NCBI RefSeq assembly: GCF_015223355.1
Contig: NZ_JADFFK010000002.1
Span: forward strand, 1 to 64,000
Source of the DNA: Salipiger mangrovisoli
GTDB taxonomy: Bacteria > Pseudomonadota > Alphaproteobacteria > Rhodobacterales > Rhodobacteraceae
Length of the DNA: 64,000 nt
Direction of reading: 5' to 3'
Positions 48,609-59,870 of the stretch are shown in pieces (position 1 is the stretch's first letter; each line of letters opens with the position of its first letter). The notes under the pieces were generated by a model, which was given only the letters and a program-made list of their open reading frames with translations, was not told the origin of the DNA and did no database searches. Position numbers and translations under genes: made by a program.

Positions 48609-49672
48609 AGCACCGACTCCGGCAGCAGCGCATAGGCGCGCTGGATCGGCAGCAGCACCACCAGGCGGCCCGGATCCTTCATCGTGCCGGCCTTGCGCCC
48701 GGCCGCATCGCCGGTGCCCATGAAGACATCGGCGCGCTGCGGGCCCTTGATCGCCGATCCGGTGTCCTGCGCGATCATCAAGCGGTGCAGGGGCTCAGCA
48801 CCCTCCTTCTCGATCCACACGGGCGCGCCCAACGGCACATAGGCCGGGTCCACGGCGATCGACCGCAGCGGCGTGATCGAGCGGTTCATCGCGCCAAGCG
48901 GGCCCAGCTCGGCGGGCACCTCGTTCACTTCACGGAAGAAGACGTAGGAGGGGTTGTGCATCAGCAGCTCGGCCCCGTCCTCGGGGTTGGCGCGGACCCA
49001 GGCCTTGATCACCTGCGCCGAGACCTCGTGCAGCGTGAAGAGCCCGCGCGCCACCAGCTCCTTGCCGATCGAGCGGTAGGGATGGCCGTTGGCGCCGCCG
49101 TAGCCGACCCGCAGGTGGTGGCCATCAGGCAGGCGGATGCGGCCCGAGCCCTGCACCTGCAGAAAGAACAGCTCGACCGGGTCGGCGATCCAGGCGATCT
49201 CGAGCCCGCGGCCCTGCATCACATCGCCGGTGACGATGTCGCGCCGGGTGAGCCATGGCCCCTCGGTTTCGCCGATCTCGGGCGGCAGTCGGTAGATCGG
49301 GTGGCTGTAGTGCGGATCGGGCTGCAACGCGCCGTCGATCTCAGGCTCGAAATACCCGGTGAACAGCCCGCCGGTGCCTTCCTCTGCGTCTTCCGGCGCG
49401 CCGGTGATCATCACCGGGCGGAAAAACAGTTCGAAAAACTCCCGCGGGTCGCCGGCATCGCGGGCCAGCGCGCAGAGCGAGCGCCAGTCCGGGTCGGTCA
49501 TATCGCCGCAGGTGTTGAGAAAAACCGAAAGGGCGGCGGAATGATCATCCGTCGCCCATCCGTCGAGATCGCCGAAGCTCAGGATCTCGTAGCTGGTGTC
49601 GCTTTCCGCAGCGGCCATGGTCCCTGCCAGTATTGCTCCTGTCAGCACGGCCGCCCGGATCGCGCGCCTCAT
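48605..49672 (-). CDS. mltA: membrane-bound lytic murein transglycosylase A
   Basis: A 355-residue peptidoglycan lytic transglycosylase acting in the periplasm. A signal peptide (cleavage after AAA, near residue 22) precedes the MltA domain (FTGYFEPEIDG, LEIAWIADPVELFFLQVQGSGRI) and the 3D domain with catalytic Asp in MIAQDTGSAIKGPQRADVFMG. There is no lipobox Cys, unlike E. coli MltA, so it may be soluble. Overlaps both operon neighbours by four bases. Confidence 0.95.
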   Translation of the reverse strand: MRRAIRAAVLTGAILAGTMAAAESDTSYEILSFGDLDGWATDDHSAALSVFLNTCGDMTDPDWRSLCALARDAGDPREFFELFFRPVMITGAPEDAEEGTGGLFTGYFEPEIDGALQPDPHYSHPIYRLPPEIGETEGPWLTRRDIVTGDVMQGRGLEIAWIADPVELFFLQVQGSGRIRLPDGHHLRVGYGGANGHPYRSIGKELVARGLFTLHEVSAQVIKAWVRANPEDGAELLMHNPSYVFFREVNEVPAELGPLGAMNRSITPLRSIAVDPAYVPLGAPVWIEKEGAEPLHRLMIAQDTGSAIKGPQRADVFMGTGDAAGRKAGTMKDPGRLVVLLPIQRAYALLPESVL

Positions 49673-50328
49673 TCGTCGGTCGCGACCAGCTGCCAGTTCG
49701 GATCGTCGCTACCCATGTTGCGGGCGTAGGTCCAGACGTCCTTCTGACGTTTCACCGACGTCGGGCTGCCCTCGATCACGGTGCCGGTCGCGTCCTTCAC
49801 CACCGAGGTCAGCTCGCCGGTGTAGCGCACGGTGATCTCGGCCAGCTTGCTCACCTCGTCAAAGGTCGCCTCGACCAGGGACATCTCGCGCACGCCGACG
49901 AATTCGGCCTCGATTGTCAGGCCCTGCTGGCGGCGGCTTTCGACCACTTCGGCAAAGCTGTCATAGACATCCCCGGCAAGGAACGGCTTCAGTTCTTCAA
50001 CCTCGCCGCGCTCGAAACCCATGAGGATCATCTCGTAGGCACCGCGCGCGCCGCCGAGGAACTCGCCGACGTTGAAGCTCGGCTCGACAGCCTTCATCCG
50101 GGCCAGCGCCTTGGCCGAGGGGCTGCCCTCGGGGGCATGGTCGATGATGTCATGGTCCGGTCCGCCCTCGATCACCTCGAAGTCGCGACGGCTGTCGTCA
50201 CGCCGGGAAGATGCCTGCACGGGAGGCTTCTCGAACCCGTCGCGTGTGCCCAGCACGCTCCGCAGACGCAGGATCAGGAAGATCGCGATCGCGGCAAGAA
50301 CCAGCAGCTGGACGATCGGCATATTCAT
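49669..50328 (-). CDS. Tim44/TimA-like membrane adaptor protein
   Basis: A 219-residue protein with one N-terminal membrane helix (about residues 4-21), a charged linker, and a C-terminal Tim44-like domain (about 75-219) with FLGGARGAYEMILMGFERGE and the following beta-sheet segments. Alphaproteobacterial relatives of mitochondrial Tim44 sit at the inner membrane near the Sec machinery; an export-linked role is supported by the next divergent genes (fxsA, secB). AGAGG precedes ATG 50328; GTG 50334 is an unlikely alternative. Confidence 0.85.
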   Translation of the reverse strand: MNMPIVQLLVLAAIAIFLILRLRSVLGTRDGFEKPPVQASSRRDDSRRDFEVIEGGPDHDIIDHAPEGSPSAKALARMKAVEPSFNVGEFLGGARGAYEMILMGFERGEVEELKPFLAGDVYDSFAEVVESRRQQGLTIEAEFVGVREMSLVEATFDEVSKLAEITVRYTGELTSVVKDATGTVIEGSPTSVKRQKDVWTYARNMGSDDPNWQLVATDE

Positions 50329-50433
50329 CGGCACCTCTTGGGCAAAACATGGAAAATCTTTTGTCGCATTCCTATGTAGGCACTGGGCAGCGCCAAGTCT
50401 ACCAGTGCGCGGCCACGGAAAAGGAGAGAGGCC

Positions 50434-50946
50434 ATGTGGCTATTTCTGGCATTCGTCGCGGTGCCGCTGATCGAGATCACATTGTTCATCCAGGTCGGGG
50501 GGCTGATCGGGCTCTGGCCGACGCTGCTGATCGTCGTGGTGACCGCCATTCTGGGCACCGCACTGGTCCGGCGCGAGGGCCTGCGGGCGCTTACCGATGT
50601 GCAGAGCTCCTTCTCTCAGCTCCAGGATCCGACCAGGCCGCTGGCGCATGGCGCGATGATCCTGTTCTCGGGCGCGCTGCTGCTGACGCCGGGCTTCTTC
50701 ACCGATGCCTGCGGCTTTGCCCTGCTGATCCCGGCGGTCCGCGACGCGGTGATGCGCTACGTCTCGAGCCGCATCAAGGTTCAGCGCTTCGAGATGGGTG
50801 GCCGCCCGTCGAACGGACCGCGGCCGCAGACAGAGCCCTATCGGCCCGGCCCGCGCGCACAAGATGATGTGATCGAGGGGGAATTTACCGAGATTCCCGG
50901 CTCCAAGAGACCCAATCACCCTGGGTCAGGGTGGACTAAGCATTGA
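50434..50946 (+). CDS. FxsA family membrane protein
   Basis: A 170-residue inner-membrane protein with about four hydrophobic segments in the first 110 residues and a Pro/Arg-rich cytoplasmic tail. The FxsA core IEITLFIQVGGLIGLWPTLLIVV and LLTPGFFTDACGFALLIP are clear. In E. coli FxsA limits exclusion of phage T7 by the F plasmid; its chromosomal role is unknown. AAGGAGAG precedes the ATG. It lies just upstream of secB. Confidence 0.9.
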   Translation: MWLFLAFVAVPLIEITLFIQVGGLIGLWPTLLIVVVTAILGTALVRREGLRALTDVQSSFSQLQDPTRPLAHGAMILFSGALLLTPGFFTDACGFALLIPAVRDAVMRYVSSRIKVQRFEMGGRPSNGPRPQTEPYRPGPRAQDDVIEGEFTEIPGSKRPNHPGSGWTKH

Positions 50947-50997
50947 GCCGTTAATCGGGGGCTGCTATTCCGGGTGAAAATCCAACAGGAGCTTTCC

Positions 50998-51516
50998 ATG
51001 GCTGAAATCAGCGAAAACGGCGCGGCGGACGCGCAGCAGACCCCGGCAGCGGTGAAGATGAACGTGCTCGCGCAGTTCGTGCGCGACATGAGCTTCGAGA
51101 ACATCCTCGCGCAGAAGGGCGTGAGCGGTGAGGTCCAGCCCGACGTTCAGGTGCAGGTCAACCTCGACGCCAAGAAGCGCTCGGCCGAGAACCAGTACGA
51201 AGTCGTTCTGAAGCTGAAGGTCGAGTCCAAGTCGAAGTCCAGCGCCGACATGCTGTTCCTGCTCGAACTGGACTACGCCGGCGTGTTCAACATCGAAGGC
51301 GTGCCCGCAGAGCAGCTGCATCCCTTCCTGCTGATCGAATGCCCGCGGATGCTCTTCCCCTTCGTGCGCCGCATCGTCTCGGACGTGACCCGCGACGGGG
51401 GCTTCCCGCCGCTGAACCTGGAAACCATCGACTTCGTTGCCCTGTACCGCAACGAGATCATGCGCCGGCAGCAAGCGACCGCCGCAACGGGCGAAGAGCG
51501 CAAGCTCGACGCCTGA
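50998..51516 (+). CDS. secB: protein-export chaperone SecB
   Basis: A 172-residue cytosolic tetrameric chaperone that keeps preproteins unfolded and hands them to SecA. The core QFVRDMSFENILAQKG (about residues 26-41) and LHPFLLIECPRMLFPFVRRIVSDVTRDGGFPPL are diagnostic. ATG 50998 with AGGAG upstream is chosen; the open frame from 50974 has no binding site. It converges on dnaQ. Confidence 0.98.
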   Translation: MAEISENGAADAQQTPAAVKMNVLAQFVRDMSFENILAQKGVSGEVQPDVQVQVNLDAKKRSAENQYEVVLKLKVESKSKSSADMLFLLELDYAGVFNIEGVPAEQLHPFLLIECPRMLFPFVRRIVSDVTRDGGFPPLNLETIDFVALYRNEIMRRQQATAATGEERKLDA

Positions 51517-51530
51517 GCGCCGGCCGGGTG

Positions 51531-51548
51531 GCGGGGCCTCAGCCCCGC
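51531..51548. terminator. hairpin between convergent secB and dnaQ
   Basis: GCGGGGC/GCCCCGC (51531-51537 with 51542-51548) with loop CTCA lies at the junction of the two stops and overlaps the last codons of dnaQ. There is no T run, so termination is likely but not certain. Confidence 0.45.
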
Positions 51549-52231
51549 GACCAGAGCGCTTTTTCCCCGAGTTTCTCGACAAAGGCGGCGTGAGCCGCCT
51601 TTTCTTCTTCGGTGATCCGCGACGGCAGCGGTGTCGCGCGCCGTTGCGGACGCCACTCTTCCTCGCCGCCCGCGCTGTTGCGGCCCGAGGACACGGGCGC
51701 CAGCACCAGATCCGGCTGCTTGCCGCCAATCAGTTCAAGATAGACTTCGGCCAGGATCTCGCTGTCGAGCAGCGCCCCGTGCAGCGTCCGGCTGGAGTTG
51801 TCGATGCCGAAGCGACGGCAGAGCGCATCCAGCGAGGCGGGCGAGCCGGGGAACTTCTTGCGCGCGATCATCAGCGTGTCGATGGCGCAATCTTTCGGAA
51901 GTTGTGGTCGGTTCGCCCACTTCAGCTCTGCGTTGAGGAATTTCACGTCGAATGTGGCGTTGTGGATCACCAGCTTGGCGTCGGTGCCGATGAAGGCGAT
52001 GAACTCGTCGACGATCTTGGCGAACACCGGCTTGTCGCGCAGGAAGTCGTCGCCCAGCCCGTGCACCTCGAAGGCTTCCTGCGGCATCGCGCGTTCGGGA
52101 TTGATGTACTGGTGGTAGACCTTGCCCGTCGGCACGTGGTTGTAGAGCTCGACCGCGCCGATCTCGACGATGCGGTCGCCCTGTTCCGGCTCGAAGCCGG
52201 TGGTTTCGGTGTCGAGTACGATCTCACGCAT
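51539..52231 (-). CDS. dnaQ: DNA polymerase III epsilon subunit (proofreading exonuclease)
   Basis: A 230-residue DEDDh 3'-5' exonuclease that proofreads replication. Motifs: ExoI DTETTGF (about residues 7-13), Exo[13 protein letters not shown], Exo[17 protein letters not shown] with the catalytic His. The C-terminal tail is the polymerase-binding region. ATG 52231 is the family start ([12 protein letters not shown]); it overlaps coaE by eight bases. Last gene of maf-aroE-coaE-dnaQ, the conserved left flank of alphaproteobacterial origins. Confidence 0.97.
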   Translation of the reverse strand: MREIVLDTETTGFEPEQGDRIVEIGAVELYNHVPTGKVYHQYINPERAMPQEAFEVHGLGDDFLRDKPVFAKIVDEFIAFIGTDAKLVIHNATFDVKFLNAELKWANRPQLPKDCAIDTLMIARKKFPGSPASLDALCRRFGIDNSSRTLHGALLDSEILAEVYLELIGGKQPDLVLAPVSSGRNSAGGEEEWRPQRRATPLPSRITEEEKAAHAAFVEKLGEKALWSRG

Positions 52232-52814
52232 GGATCCGCCTTTCGATGTCTTCCAGCACATCCTGAACCTGCGCGCGGGCATGGTCCAGCGTGTCCGTCG
52301 TAATCACGTAATCCGCGCGGGCGCATTTCTCGGCGTTCGGCATTTGCCGGGCAAGGATGCGGTCGAGGTCGTCCGCGCTCATCGTGCCGCGGGCCAGAAC
52401 CCGCTCGCGCTGGATCTCTTCGGGGATGGTGACGCAGACCACCGCGTCGAATTCGGCTTCCGAGCCGGTCTCGTAGAGCAGGGGGATGTCGAAGACGCCG
52501 ATCGCCTCGGGGTGCGCCTTGTCGAAGGCCGCGCGGTCGGCCCGCACCAGCGGATGCACGATGGCCTCGATCCGCTTCAGCGCGCCGGGATCCGCCGCGA
52601 TGATCCCGCGCAGAGCCTCACGTGAAACCTCGCCTTCGACGATGGCCTGCGGGAACGCCGCGCCGATCGCCGCCACCGCGGCGCCACCCCTGCCATAGAG
52701 CCGGTGCACCGCCGCGTCAGCGTCCCAGACAGGGCAGCCTGCCTCGGCGAAGAAACCCGCGGTCTGCGACTTGCCCATGCCGATGGAGCCGGTGAGGCCG
52801 AGACGGAAGCGCAT
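52224..52814 (-). CDS. coaE: dephospho-CoA kinase
   Basis: A 196-residue P-loop kinase catalysing the last step of coenzyme A synthesis. The P-loop [11 protein letters not shown] is at residues 6-16, with DADAAVH near 31-37 and the HPLVR segment in the middle. It overlaps aroE by one base and dnaQ by eight. A parS-like sequence (12 of 16 bases) falls inside the gene at 52614-52629. Confidence 0.97.
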   Translation of the reverse strand: MRFRLGLTGSIGMGKSQTAGFFAEAGCPVWDADAAVHRLYGRGGAAVAAIGAAFPQAIVEGEVSREALRGIIAADPGALKRIEAIVHPLVRADRAAFDKAHPEAIGVFDIPLLYETGSEAEFDAVVCVTIPEEIQRERVLARGTMSADDLDRILARQMPNAEKCARADYVITTDTLDHARAQVQDVLEDIERRIHA

Positions 52815-53644
52815 CAGAGTACCGCGTCGCGGGTCGCCTGATCCACCACAGGGCGCTTGCCGAACCAGCGCTCGAAGCCCGGCACCGCCTGGTGCAGCAG
52901 CATGCCCAGACCATCGACGCAAACGCAGCCCATCTCCCGCCCGATGCGCAGAAGCCGGGTTTCCAGCGGCGTGTAGACGATGTCGGTCACCAGCGTGCCC
53001 GGACGCAGCCCGTCCAGCGGCACCCGCAGTTCGGGCTTTCCGACCATGCCGAGCGAGCTGGTGTTGACCACCGTGTTCGCCTCTTCCAGCAGATTGCCCG
53101 CATGCACCCAGTCGATGACATGCACGCGCTGGCCGAAATCCTCGCGCAGCTTCTCGGCCCGCACGCGGGTGCGGTTGCACAGATAGAGTTTCGGCACCCC
53201 GGCCTCGAGCAGCGCGGTGATCACCGCGCGTGCCGCACCGCCCGCGCCGAGCACCACGGCGGGACCGGCTGCCGCCCGCCACTCCGGCGCATTCTGCTTG
53301 AGGTTCTCGATAAAGCCGTAGCCGTCGGTATTGTCGGCGTAGATGGTGCCGTTCTCGCGGAAGGTCAGCGTGTTCGCGGCGCCGATCAGCGTCGCGCGGT
53401 CCGACACCACGTCGGCGATCTCCATCACCCGCTCCTTGTGAGGAATGGTGATGTTCACCCCGACGAAGCCGATCTGAGGCAGCAGCCGCAGCGTCTCCTG
53501 CAGCTTGGCCGTCGGCACGTCCATCGGGATGTAATGCCCCGGCAGACCATAGGTCTTCAGCCAGTGCCCATGCAGCAGCGGCGAGCGCGAATGCGCTATG
53601 GGCGAGCCGATGACGCCCGCCAGGGGGATCTTTTCGCCACTCAT
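52814..53644 (-). CDS. aroE: shikimate dehydrogenase
   Basis: A 276-residue NADPH-dependent enzyme of the shikimate pathway that reduces 3-dehydroshikimate. The substrate site SRSPLLHG (about residues 19-26), the catalytic Lys in NITIPHKE, the NTDGYGF segment and the Rossmann GAGGAARAV motif are all seen. It overlaps maf by four bases and coaE by one. Confidence 0.97.
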   Translation of the reverse strand: MSGEKIPLAGVIGSPIAHSRSPLLHGHWLKTYGLPGHYIPMDVPTAKLQETLRLLPQIGFVGVNITIPHKERVMEIADVVSDRATLIGAANTLTFRENGTIYADNTDGYGFIENLKQNAPEWRAAAGPAVVLGAGGAARAVITALLEAGVPKLYLCNRTRVRAEKLREDFGQRVHVIDWVHAGNLLEEANTVVNTSSLGMVGKPELRVPLDGLRPGTLVTDIVYTPLETRLLRIGREMGCVCVDGLGMLLHQAVPGFERWFGKRPVVDQATRDAVL

Positions 53645-54240
53645 CCTGCGATGACCCCGCGCACTTCCAGGAACCCCAGAAGCTCCAGCAGGGGCAGGCC
53701 CAGAATGGTGAAATGACTGCCCTCGATGCTTGCGAACAGACGCACGCCTTCCTCCTCCAGCTTGAAGCCGCCCACCGATGTGCGCAGGCTCTCCCAGTTT
53801 CTCTCTATATAGTCGTCGAGATAGGCCTCGGAGAAGGCGCGCATCTTGAGCCGCGCCACGCCGACGTGCCGCCAGACCGGCTCGCCGCCCTCGTAGATCA
53901 CCGCCGCCGAAAGAAGATGCAGCCGCTGGTCCCGCAGCTCCATGAGCTGCACGCGGGCCTCCTCGGGGCTCTTGGGCTTCGAGTAGAGCTTGCCGTTGCA
54001 GCTCAGCACCTGGTCACAGCCCAGCACCAGTGCACCGGGGTTCTTGTCGGAAACCTTGCGCGCCTTGTACTCGGCCAGCGCGTCCGCCACGTCACGCGGC
54101 GGCGCGCCCTCCGCCAGCAGCGAGTCGCGAATCGACGATTCATCGACGCGCGCCACCTCTATTCCAAAGGGAACGCCCGCGGCGCGCAGCAGATCGGCGC
54201 GGATCTGCGAGCCGGAGGCGAGGACGAGCGGAAGACTCAT
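53641..54240 (-). CDS. Maf family nucleotide pyrophosphatase
   Basis: A 199-residue Maf/YhdE/YceF-type nucleotide pyrophosphatase that hydrolyses non-canonical or excess nucleoside triphosphates. Family motifs: LASGSQIRADLLRAAG at residues 8-23, VLGCDQVLSCNGKLYSKP near 72-89 and the later SVGGFKLEEEGV. First gene of the leftward operon that borders the origin. Confidence 0.95.
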   Translation of the reverse strand: MSLPLVLASGSQIRADLLRAAGVPFGIEVARVDESSIRDSLLAEGAPPRDVADALAEYKARKVSDKNPGALVLGCDQVLSCNGKLYSKPKSPEEARVQLMELRDQRLHLLSAAVIYEGGEPVWRHVGVARLKMRAFSEAYLDDYIERNWESLRTSVGGFKLEEEGVRLFASIEGSHFTILGLPLLELLGFLEVRGVIAG

Positions 54241-54780
54241 GGGGATAAACCTGTTCGCAGTCTTGGGTCTTTGTCAGGGGAAGCTTCTGGGGAAAATCGC
54301 CCCCGGTTTCAAGGCTGGGGAAATCTCCTGAGGCTTACGCCGAGTCGTGGTGATTCCTGAGTCTGTGGGTTTTGATAACTTCCCACTGTGGAGAACCGGA
54401 TCCCTTGAGATCTTTCAAAGATCTATCCCCAGCGGGGCTTACACGATTGATAGCCCTTATTTACATGATCCGAAAGGCGATTCCCCCAAAGCCCGCCCGA
54501 CAGATCTCCGCAGATCTATCCACAGAGAGATCCGCCGTGGACAGAGCTCCGTGAAACATTTGATCCACCGGACTCGGGTTACCCTTAACCAAAATCATCT
54601 CTTCTTTTTCTTTCTAAATTTTTTTCAGAGAGCGGGCCGGCCCCCGGTGTCCGGCCAGGAATTGACTTCGAGGGGGGGAGGGGATAGGCATCTTCTCAAC
54701 ACCTGTTCTGGTGGGACCTTCCCGAAAGACACACGCAGAAATCTGCGAAAGCGACGGCCGAACGCGGCCCGGAGGAATGC
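54241..54780. other. probable chromosomal origin of replication (oriC)
   Basis: This 540-base gap separates leftward maf from rightward rho, the point where gene orientation switches on both sides. DnaA-box-like sites, each one base off TTWTNCACA, are at 54387-54395 (minus), 54457-54465 and 54516-54524 (plus), with weaker ones nearby. An AT-rich tract (54585-54626, with C/T and T runs) suits duplex unwinding. Five GANTC sites start at 54342, 54352, 54359, 54479 and 54571. A 17-base inverted repeat AGATCTTTCAAAGATCT is at 54408-54424, and CAGATCT is repeated at 54501 and 54511. The flanks match the conserved alphaproteobacterial origin neighbourhood. The right end also holds the rho leader. 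Confidence 0.8.
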
Positions 54781-56064
54781 ATGACCGATGCCGATATCGT
54801 CGAGCGTCTGAACCTGTCCGACCTGAAGGCGCAGAGCCCGAAGGATCTCCTGGCAATGGCCGAGGAGCTCGAGATCGAGAACGCCTCGACGATGCGCAAG
54901 GGCGAGATGATGTTCCAGATCCTGCGCGAACGCGCGGACGAGGGCTGGACCATCTTCGGCGACGGCGTGCTCGAGGTGCTGCAGGACGGCTTCGGCTTCC
55001 TGCGCTCGCCCGAGGCGAACTACCTGCCGGGCCCCGATGACATCTATGTCTCGCCCGAGATGATCCGGAAATACTCGCTGCGCACCGGCGACACCATCGA
55101 AGGCGAAATCCGCGCGCCCGACAACGAGGAGCGCTACTTCGCGCTGGTCGACGTCTCGGCGATCAACTTCGAGGATCCGGAACGCGCGCGCCACAAGATC
55201 GCCTTCGACAACCTTACGCCGCTCTATCCCGATGAGCGCCTGAAGATGGAAGTCGAGGATCCGACGATCAAGGACAAGTCGGCCCGGATCATCGACCTGG
55301 TCGCGCCGATCGGCAAGGGACAGCGTTCGCTCATCGTGGCACCGCCGCGGACCGGTAAGACGGTGCTGCTGCAGAACATCGCCAACTCGATCGAGAAGAA
55401 CCACCCCGAGTGCTACCTCATCGTTCTGCTGATCGACGAACGTCCCGAGGAAGTCACCGACATGCAGCGCTCGGTGAAGGGCGAGGTTGTCTCCTCGACC
55501 TTCGACGAACCGGCGACCCGTCACGTGGCCGTGTCGGAAATGGTCATCGAGAAAGCCAAGCGCCTCGTCGAACATAAACGAGATGTTGTGATTCTTCTCG
55601 ACTCGATCACAAGACTTGGTAGGGCGTTCAACACCGTCGTGCCGTCGTCGGGCAAGGTTCTGACCGGTGGTGTCGATGCGAACGCTCTGCAGCGTCCGAA
55701 GCGCTTCTTCGGCGCGGCGCGGAACATCGAAGAGGGCGGCTCGCTCACCATCATCGCCACCGCGCTGATCGACACCGGCTCGCGCATGGACGAAGTCATC
55801 TTCGAAGAATTCAAGGGTACCGGTAACTCGGAAATCGTGCTCGACCGCAAGGTCGCCGACAAGCGCGTCTTCCCGGCGATCGACATCCTCAAGTCGGGCA
55901 CCCGGAAAGAGGATCTGCTCACCGACAAGGTCGACCTGCAGAAGACCTTCGTCCTGCGCCGGATCCTCAACCCGATGGGCACGACCGACGCGGTCGAGTT
56001 CCTGCTGTCGAAGCTCAAGCAGACCAAGACAAACGGCGAATTCTTCGACTCGATGAACAGCTAA
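54781..56064 (+). CDS. rho: transcription termination factor Rho
   Basis: A 427-residue hexameric RNA helicase that ends transcription at rut sites. The N-terminal RNA-binding domain shows [23 protein letters not shown] (about residues 70-92), Walker A APPRTGKT lies near residue 186, and [12 protein letters not shown] marks the catalytic region. GGAGGAATGC precedes the ATG. First gene to the right of oriC, reading away from it, followed by mnmE. Confidence 0.99.
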   Translation: MTDADIVERLNLSDLKAQSPKDLLAMAEELEIENASTMRKGEMMFQILRERADEGWTIFGDGVLEVLQDGFGFLRSPEANYLPGPDDIYVSPEMIRKYSLRTGDTIEGEIRAPDNEERYFALVDVSAINFEDPERARHKIAFDNLTPLYPDERLKMEVEDPTIKDKSARIIDLVAPIGKGQRSLIVAPPRTGKTVLLQNIANSIEKNHPECYLIVLLIDERPEEVTDMQRSVKGEVVSSTFDEPATRHVAVSEMVIEKAKRLVEHKRDVVILLDSITRLGRAFNTVVPSSGKVLTGGVDANALQRPKRFFGAARNIEEGGSLTIIATALIDTGSRMDEVIFEEFKGTGNSEIVLDRKVADKRVFPAIDILKSGTRKEDLLTDKVDLQKTFVLRRILNPMGTTDAVEFLLSKLKQTKTNGEFFDSMNS

Positions 56065-56088
56065 AGAAAAACCGCAAAGGAGGCGGGG

Positions 56089-57372
56089 ATGGACACGATC
56101 TTCGCACTTGCCAGCGCGGTCGGCAAAGCAGGCGTTTCCGTGGTGAGGGTCTCCGGACCCTCCGCATGGGACGCCTGTTCTCGTCTTTGCGGCGATGTAC
56201 CCGCGCCGCGCCGCAGCGCGCTGCGCAAGCTGACCGACGGGGCAGGGCAGGTGCTCGACGAGGCGCTGGTCCTGACATTCGAGGCAGGCAAGAGTTTCAC
56301 CGGCGAACAGGTCGTCGAGTTTCATCTGCATGGCAGCATCGCGATCCTGCGCGCGGTACTTCGCGAACTTGCAGCGATGGACGGTGTTCGTCAGGCGGAA
56401 CCGGGAGAATTCACCCGGCGCGCGTTGGAACATGACCGGCTGGATCTGACCCAGGTCGAGGCGCTCGCGGATCTGATCGAGGCCGAGACCGAAAGCCAGC
56501 GCAGCCAGGCGATGACGATTTTCGCCGGCGCGCTTGGAAAAAAGGTCGATCTCTGGCGCGAAGAGCTGATTTTCGCCGCCTCTCTGCTCGAGGTGACCAT
56601 CGATTTCGCCGACGAGGAGGTTCCGGTCGACGTCAGCGACGACGTGCGCGCCGCGCTCCTCAAGGTGAAGGCGGAAGTCGCCCGCGAACTGGCCGGGATT
56701 GACGCTGCGGAACGCATCAGATCCGGCTTCGAGGTTGCGATCATAGGTCGTCCGAATGTCGGAAAATCAACTCTTCTCAATACCTTAGCTGGTAGGGACG
56801 CGGCCATCACCTCGGAACATGCGGGGACCACCCGCGACGTTATCGAGGTCCGCATGGAGATCGCTGGCCTTCCGGTAACGCTTCTTGATACGGCGGGGCT
56901 TCGCGAGGCAGCGGATCCGGTGGAGAAAATCGGCATTCAACGGGCGAGGGACCGCGCTGAACTGGCAGATCTGCGGGTCTTCCTGCTCGAAGCGGACGAG
57001 ACGCTCGATGTCATTCCGCGCAAGGGCGACATCGTGCGTCGGTCGAAGGGAGATCTCTCCGGGGACGTGCTGGCGATTTCAGCCGCGACCGGGCAGGGGA
57101 TCGAAGCGCTGATCGCCGAAATCGGCAACACCCTGTCCGCGCGGGTGCAGACCAGTGGTCTCGCGACGCGCGAGCGGCATAGAATTGCCTTCCAGGAAGG
57201 CGCCGATGCGCTTACGACCGCGCTGGAACTGCTTGATTTCGGGCCCGAGCGGTACGATATCGCTGCGGAGGAAGTCCGTGTCGCGATTCGACGCCTCGAG
57301 GCCCTGATCGGCCGCGTCGACGTGGAAAATCTGCTGGACAAGATCTTTTCGAGCTTCTGCCTGGGCAAGTAA
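56089..57372 (+). CDS. mnmE: tRNA modification GTPase MnmE (TrmE/ThdF)
   Basis: A 427-residue GTPase that, with MnmG, makes the 5-carboxymethylaminomethyl group on wobble uridine 34. The N-terminal folate-binding domain has SVVRVSGPSAW, followed by a G domain with G1 GRPNVGKS near residue 221 and G3 DTAGLR. The family C-terminal Cys is in FCLGK at the very end. The gene is followed after three bases by mnmG, its functional partner. Confidence 0.98.
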   Translation: MDTIFALASAVGKAGVSVVRVSGPSAWDACSRLCGDVPAPRRSALRKLTDGAGQVLDEALVLTFEAGKSFTGEQVVEFHLHGSIAILRAVLRELAAMDGVRQAEPGEFTRRALEHDRLDLTQVEALADLIEAETESQRSQAMTIFAGALGKKVDLWREELIFAASLLEVTIDFADEEVPVDVSDDVRAALLKVKAEVARELAGIDAAERIRSGFEVAIIGRPNVGKSTLLNTLAGRDAAITSEHAGTTRDVIEVRMEIAGLPVTLLDTAGLREAADPVEKIGIQRARDRAELADLRVFLLEADETLDVIPRKGDIVRRSKGDLSGDVLAISAATGQGIEALIAEIGNTLSARVQTSGLATRERHRIAFQEGADALTTALELLDFGPERYDIAAEEVRVAIRRLEALIGRVDVENLLDKIFSSFCLGK

Positions 57373-57375
57373 GGA

Positions 57376-59249
<1,874 letters not shown>

Positions 59250-59253
<4 letters not shown>

Positions 59254-59870
59254 GATCTCTGGACCTTGGAGGCGGGCTCAGTGTTTCACGTGAAACATGC
59301 GACCGCCTCGAGCATTACATGGACCTGCTTCACAAGTGGAACCCGCGCATCAACCTGGTTTCGCCGACCACGCTGGAGGAGGCTTGGACCCGGCATATCG
59401 TTGATTCCGCGCAGGTCTGGAGTATTCCACAGGAATATCCCCAGCATTGGGCGGATCTCGGTGTTGGCGGCGGCTTTCCCGGCCTTGTGGTTGCGATCTT
59501 GCGCGCGGAGTTCGCGCCCGAGATGATCGTTACCCTGGTGGAAAGCGACCAGCGGAAATGTGCTTTCCTGCGGACAGTGCTGCGGGAAACCGGCGTCGAG
59601 GCCAAGGTCGAGGCGCAGCGGATTGAGGAAATTCCGCCGCTTGGCGTGGATTTGCTCAGCGCCCGCGCTCTGGCCTCGCTCGACAAACTTTTGGGCTTTG
59701 CCCAGCGTCACCTGTGCGAGAATGGCACGGCGCTCTTTCCCAAGGGGGCGCAAGCGGAAAAAGAAATCGCGGACGCACGCAAGATGTGGCAGTTTGATCT
59801 GGTACGGCATACAAGTCTTACGGATCCCAACGCGGTTGTCTTGCAAATCGGAGCGCTGACTCATGTCTGA
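59250..59870 (+). CDS. rsmG: 16S rRNA 7-methylguanosine methyltransferase RsmG (GidB)
   Basis: A 206-residue SAM-dependent methyltransferase that makes m7G527 in 16S rRNA. The SAM motif is [17 protein letters not shown] (about residues 67-83), with [19 protein letters not shown] and [13 protein letters not shown] as family motifs. The SVSRET segment near residues 11-16 is encoded by a perfect parS site. Overlaps mnmG by four bases and parA by eight. Confidence 0.98.
59282..59297. other. parS site 2 (perfect)
   Basis: TGTTTCACGTGAAACA occurs again with all 16 positions matching, inside rsmG, where it is read in a different frame from site 1 (giving VSRET). It is 1,905 bases from site 1 and just upstream of parA. 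Confidence 0.95.

Noticed and set aside
54551-54558. parS in the oriC gap (GTGAAACA)
   Set aside because: Only one half site matches; the other half has lost almost all consensus bases.
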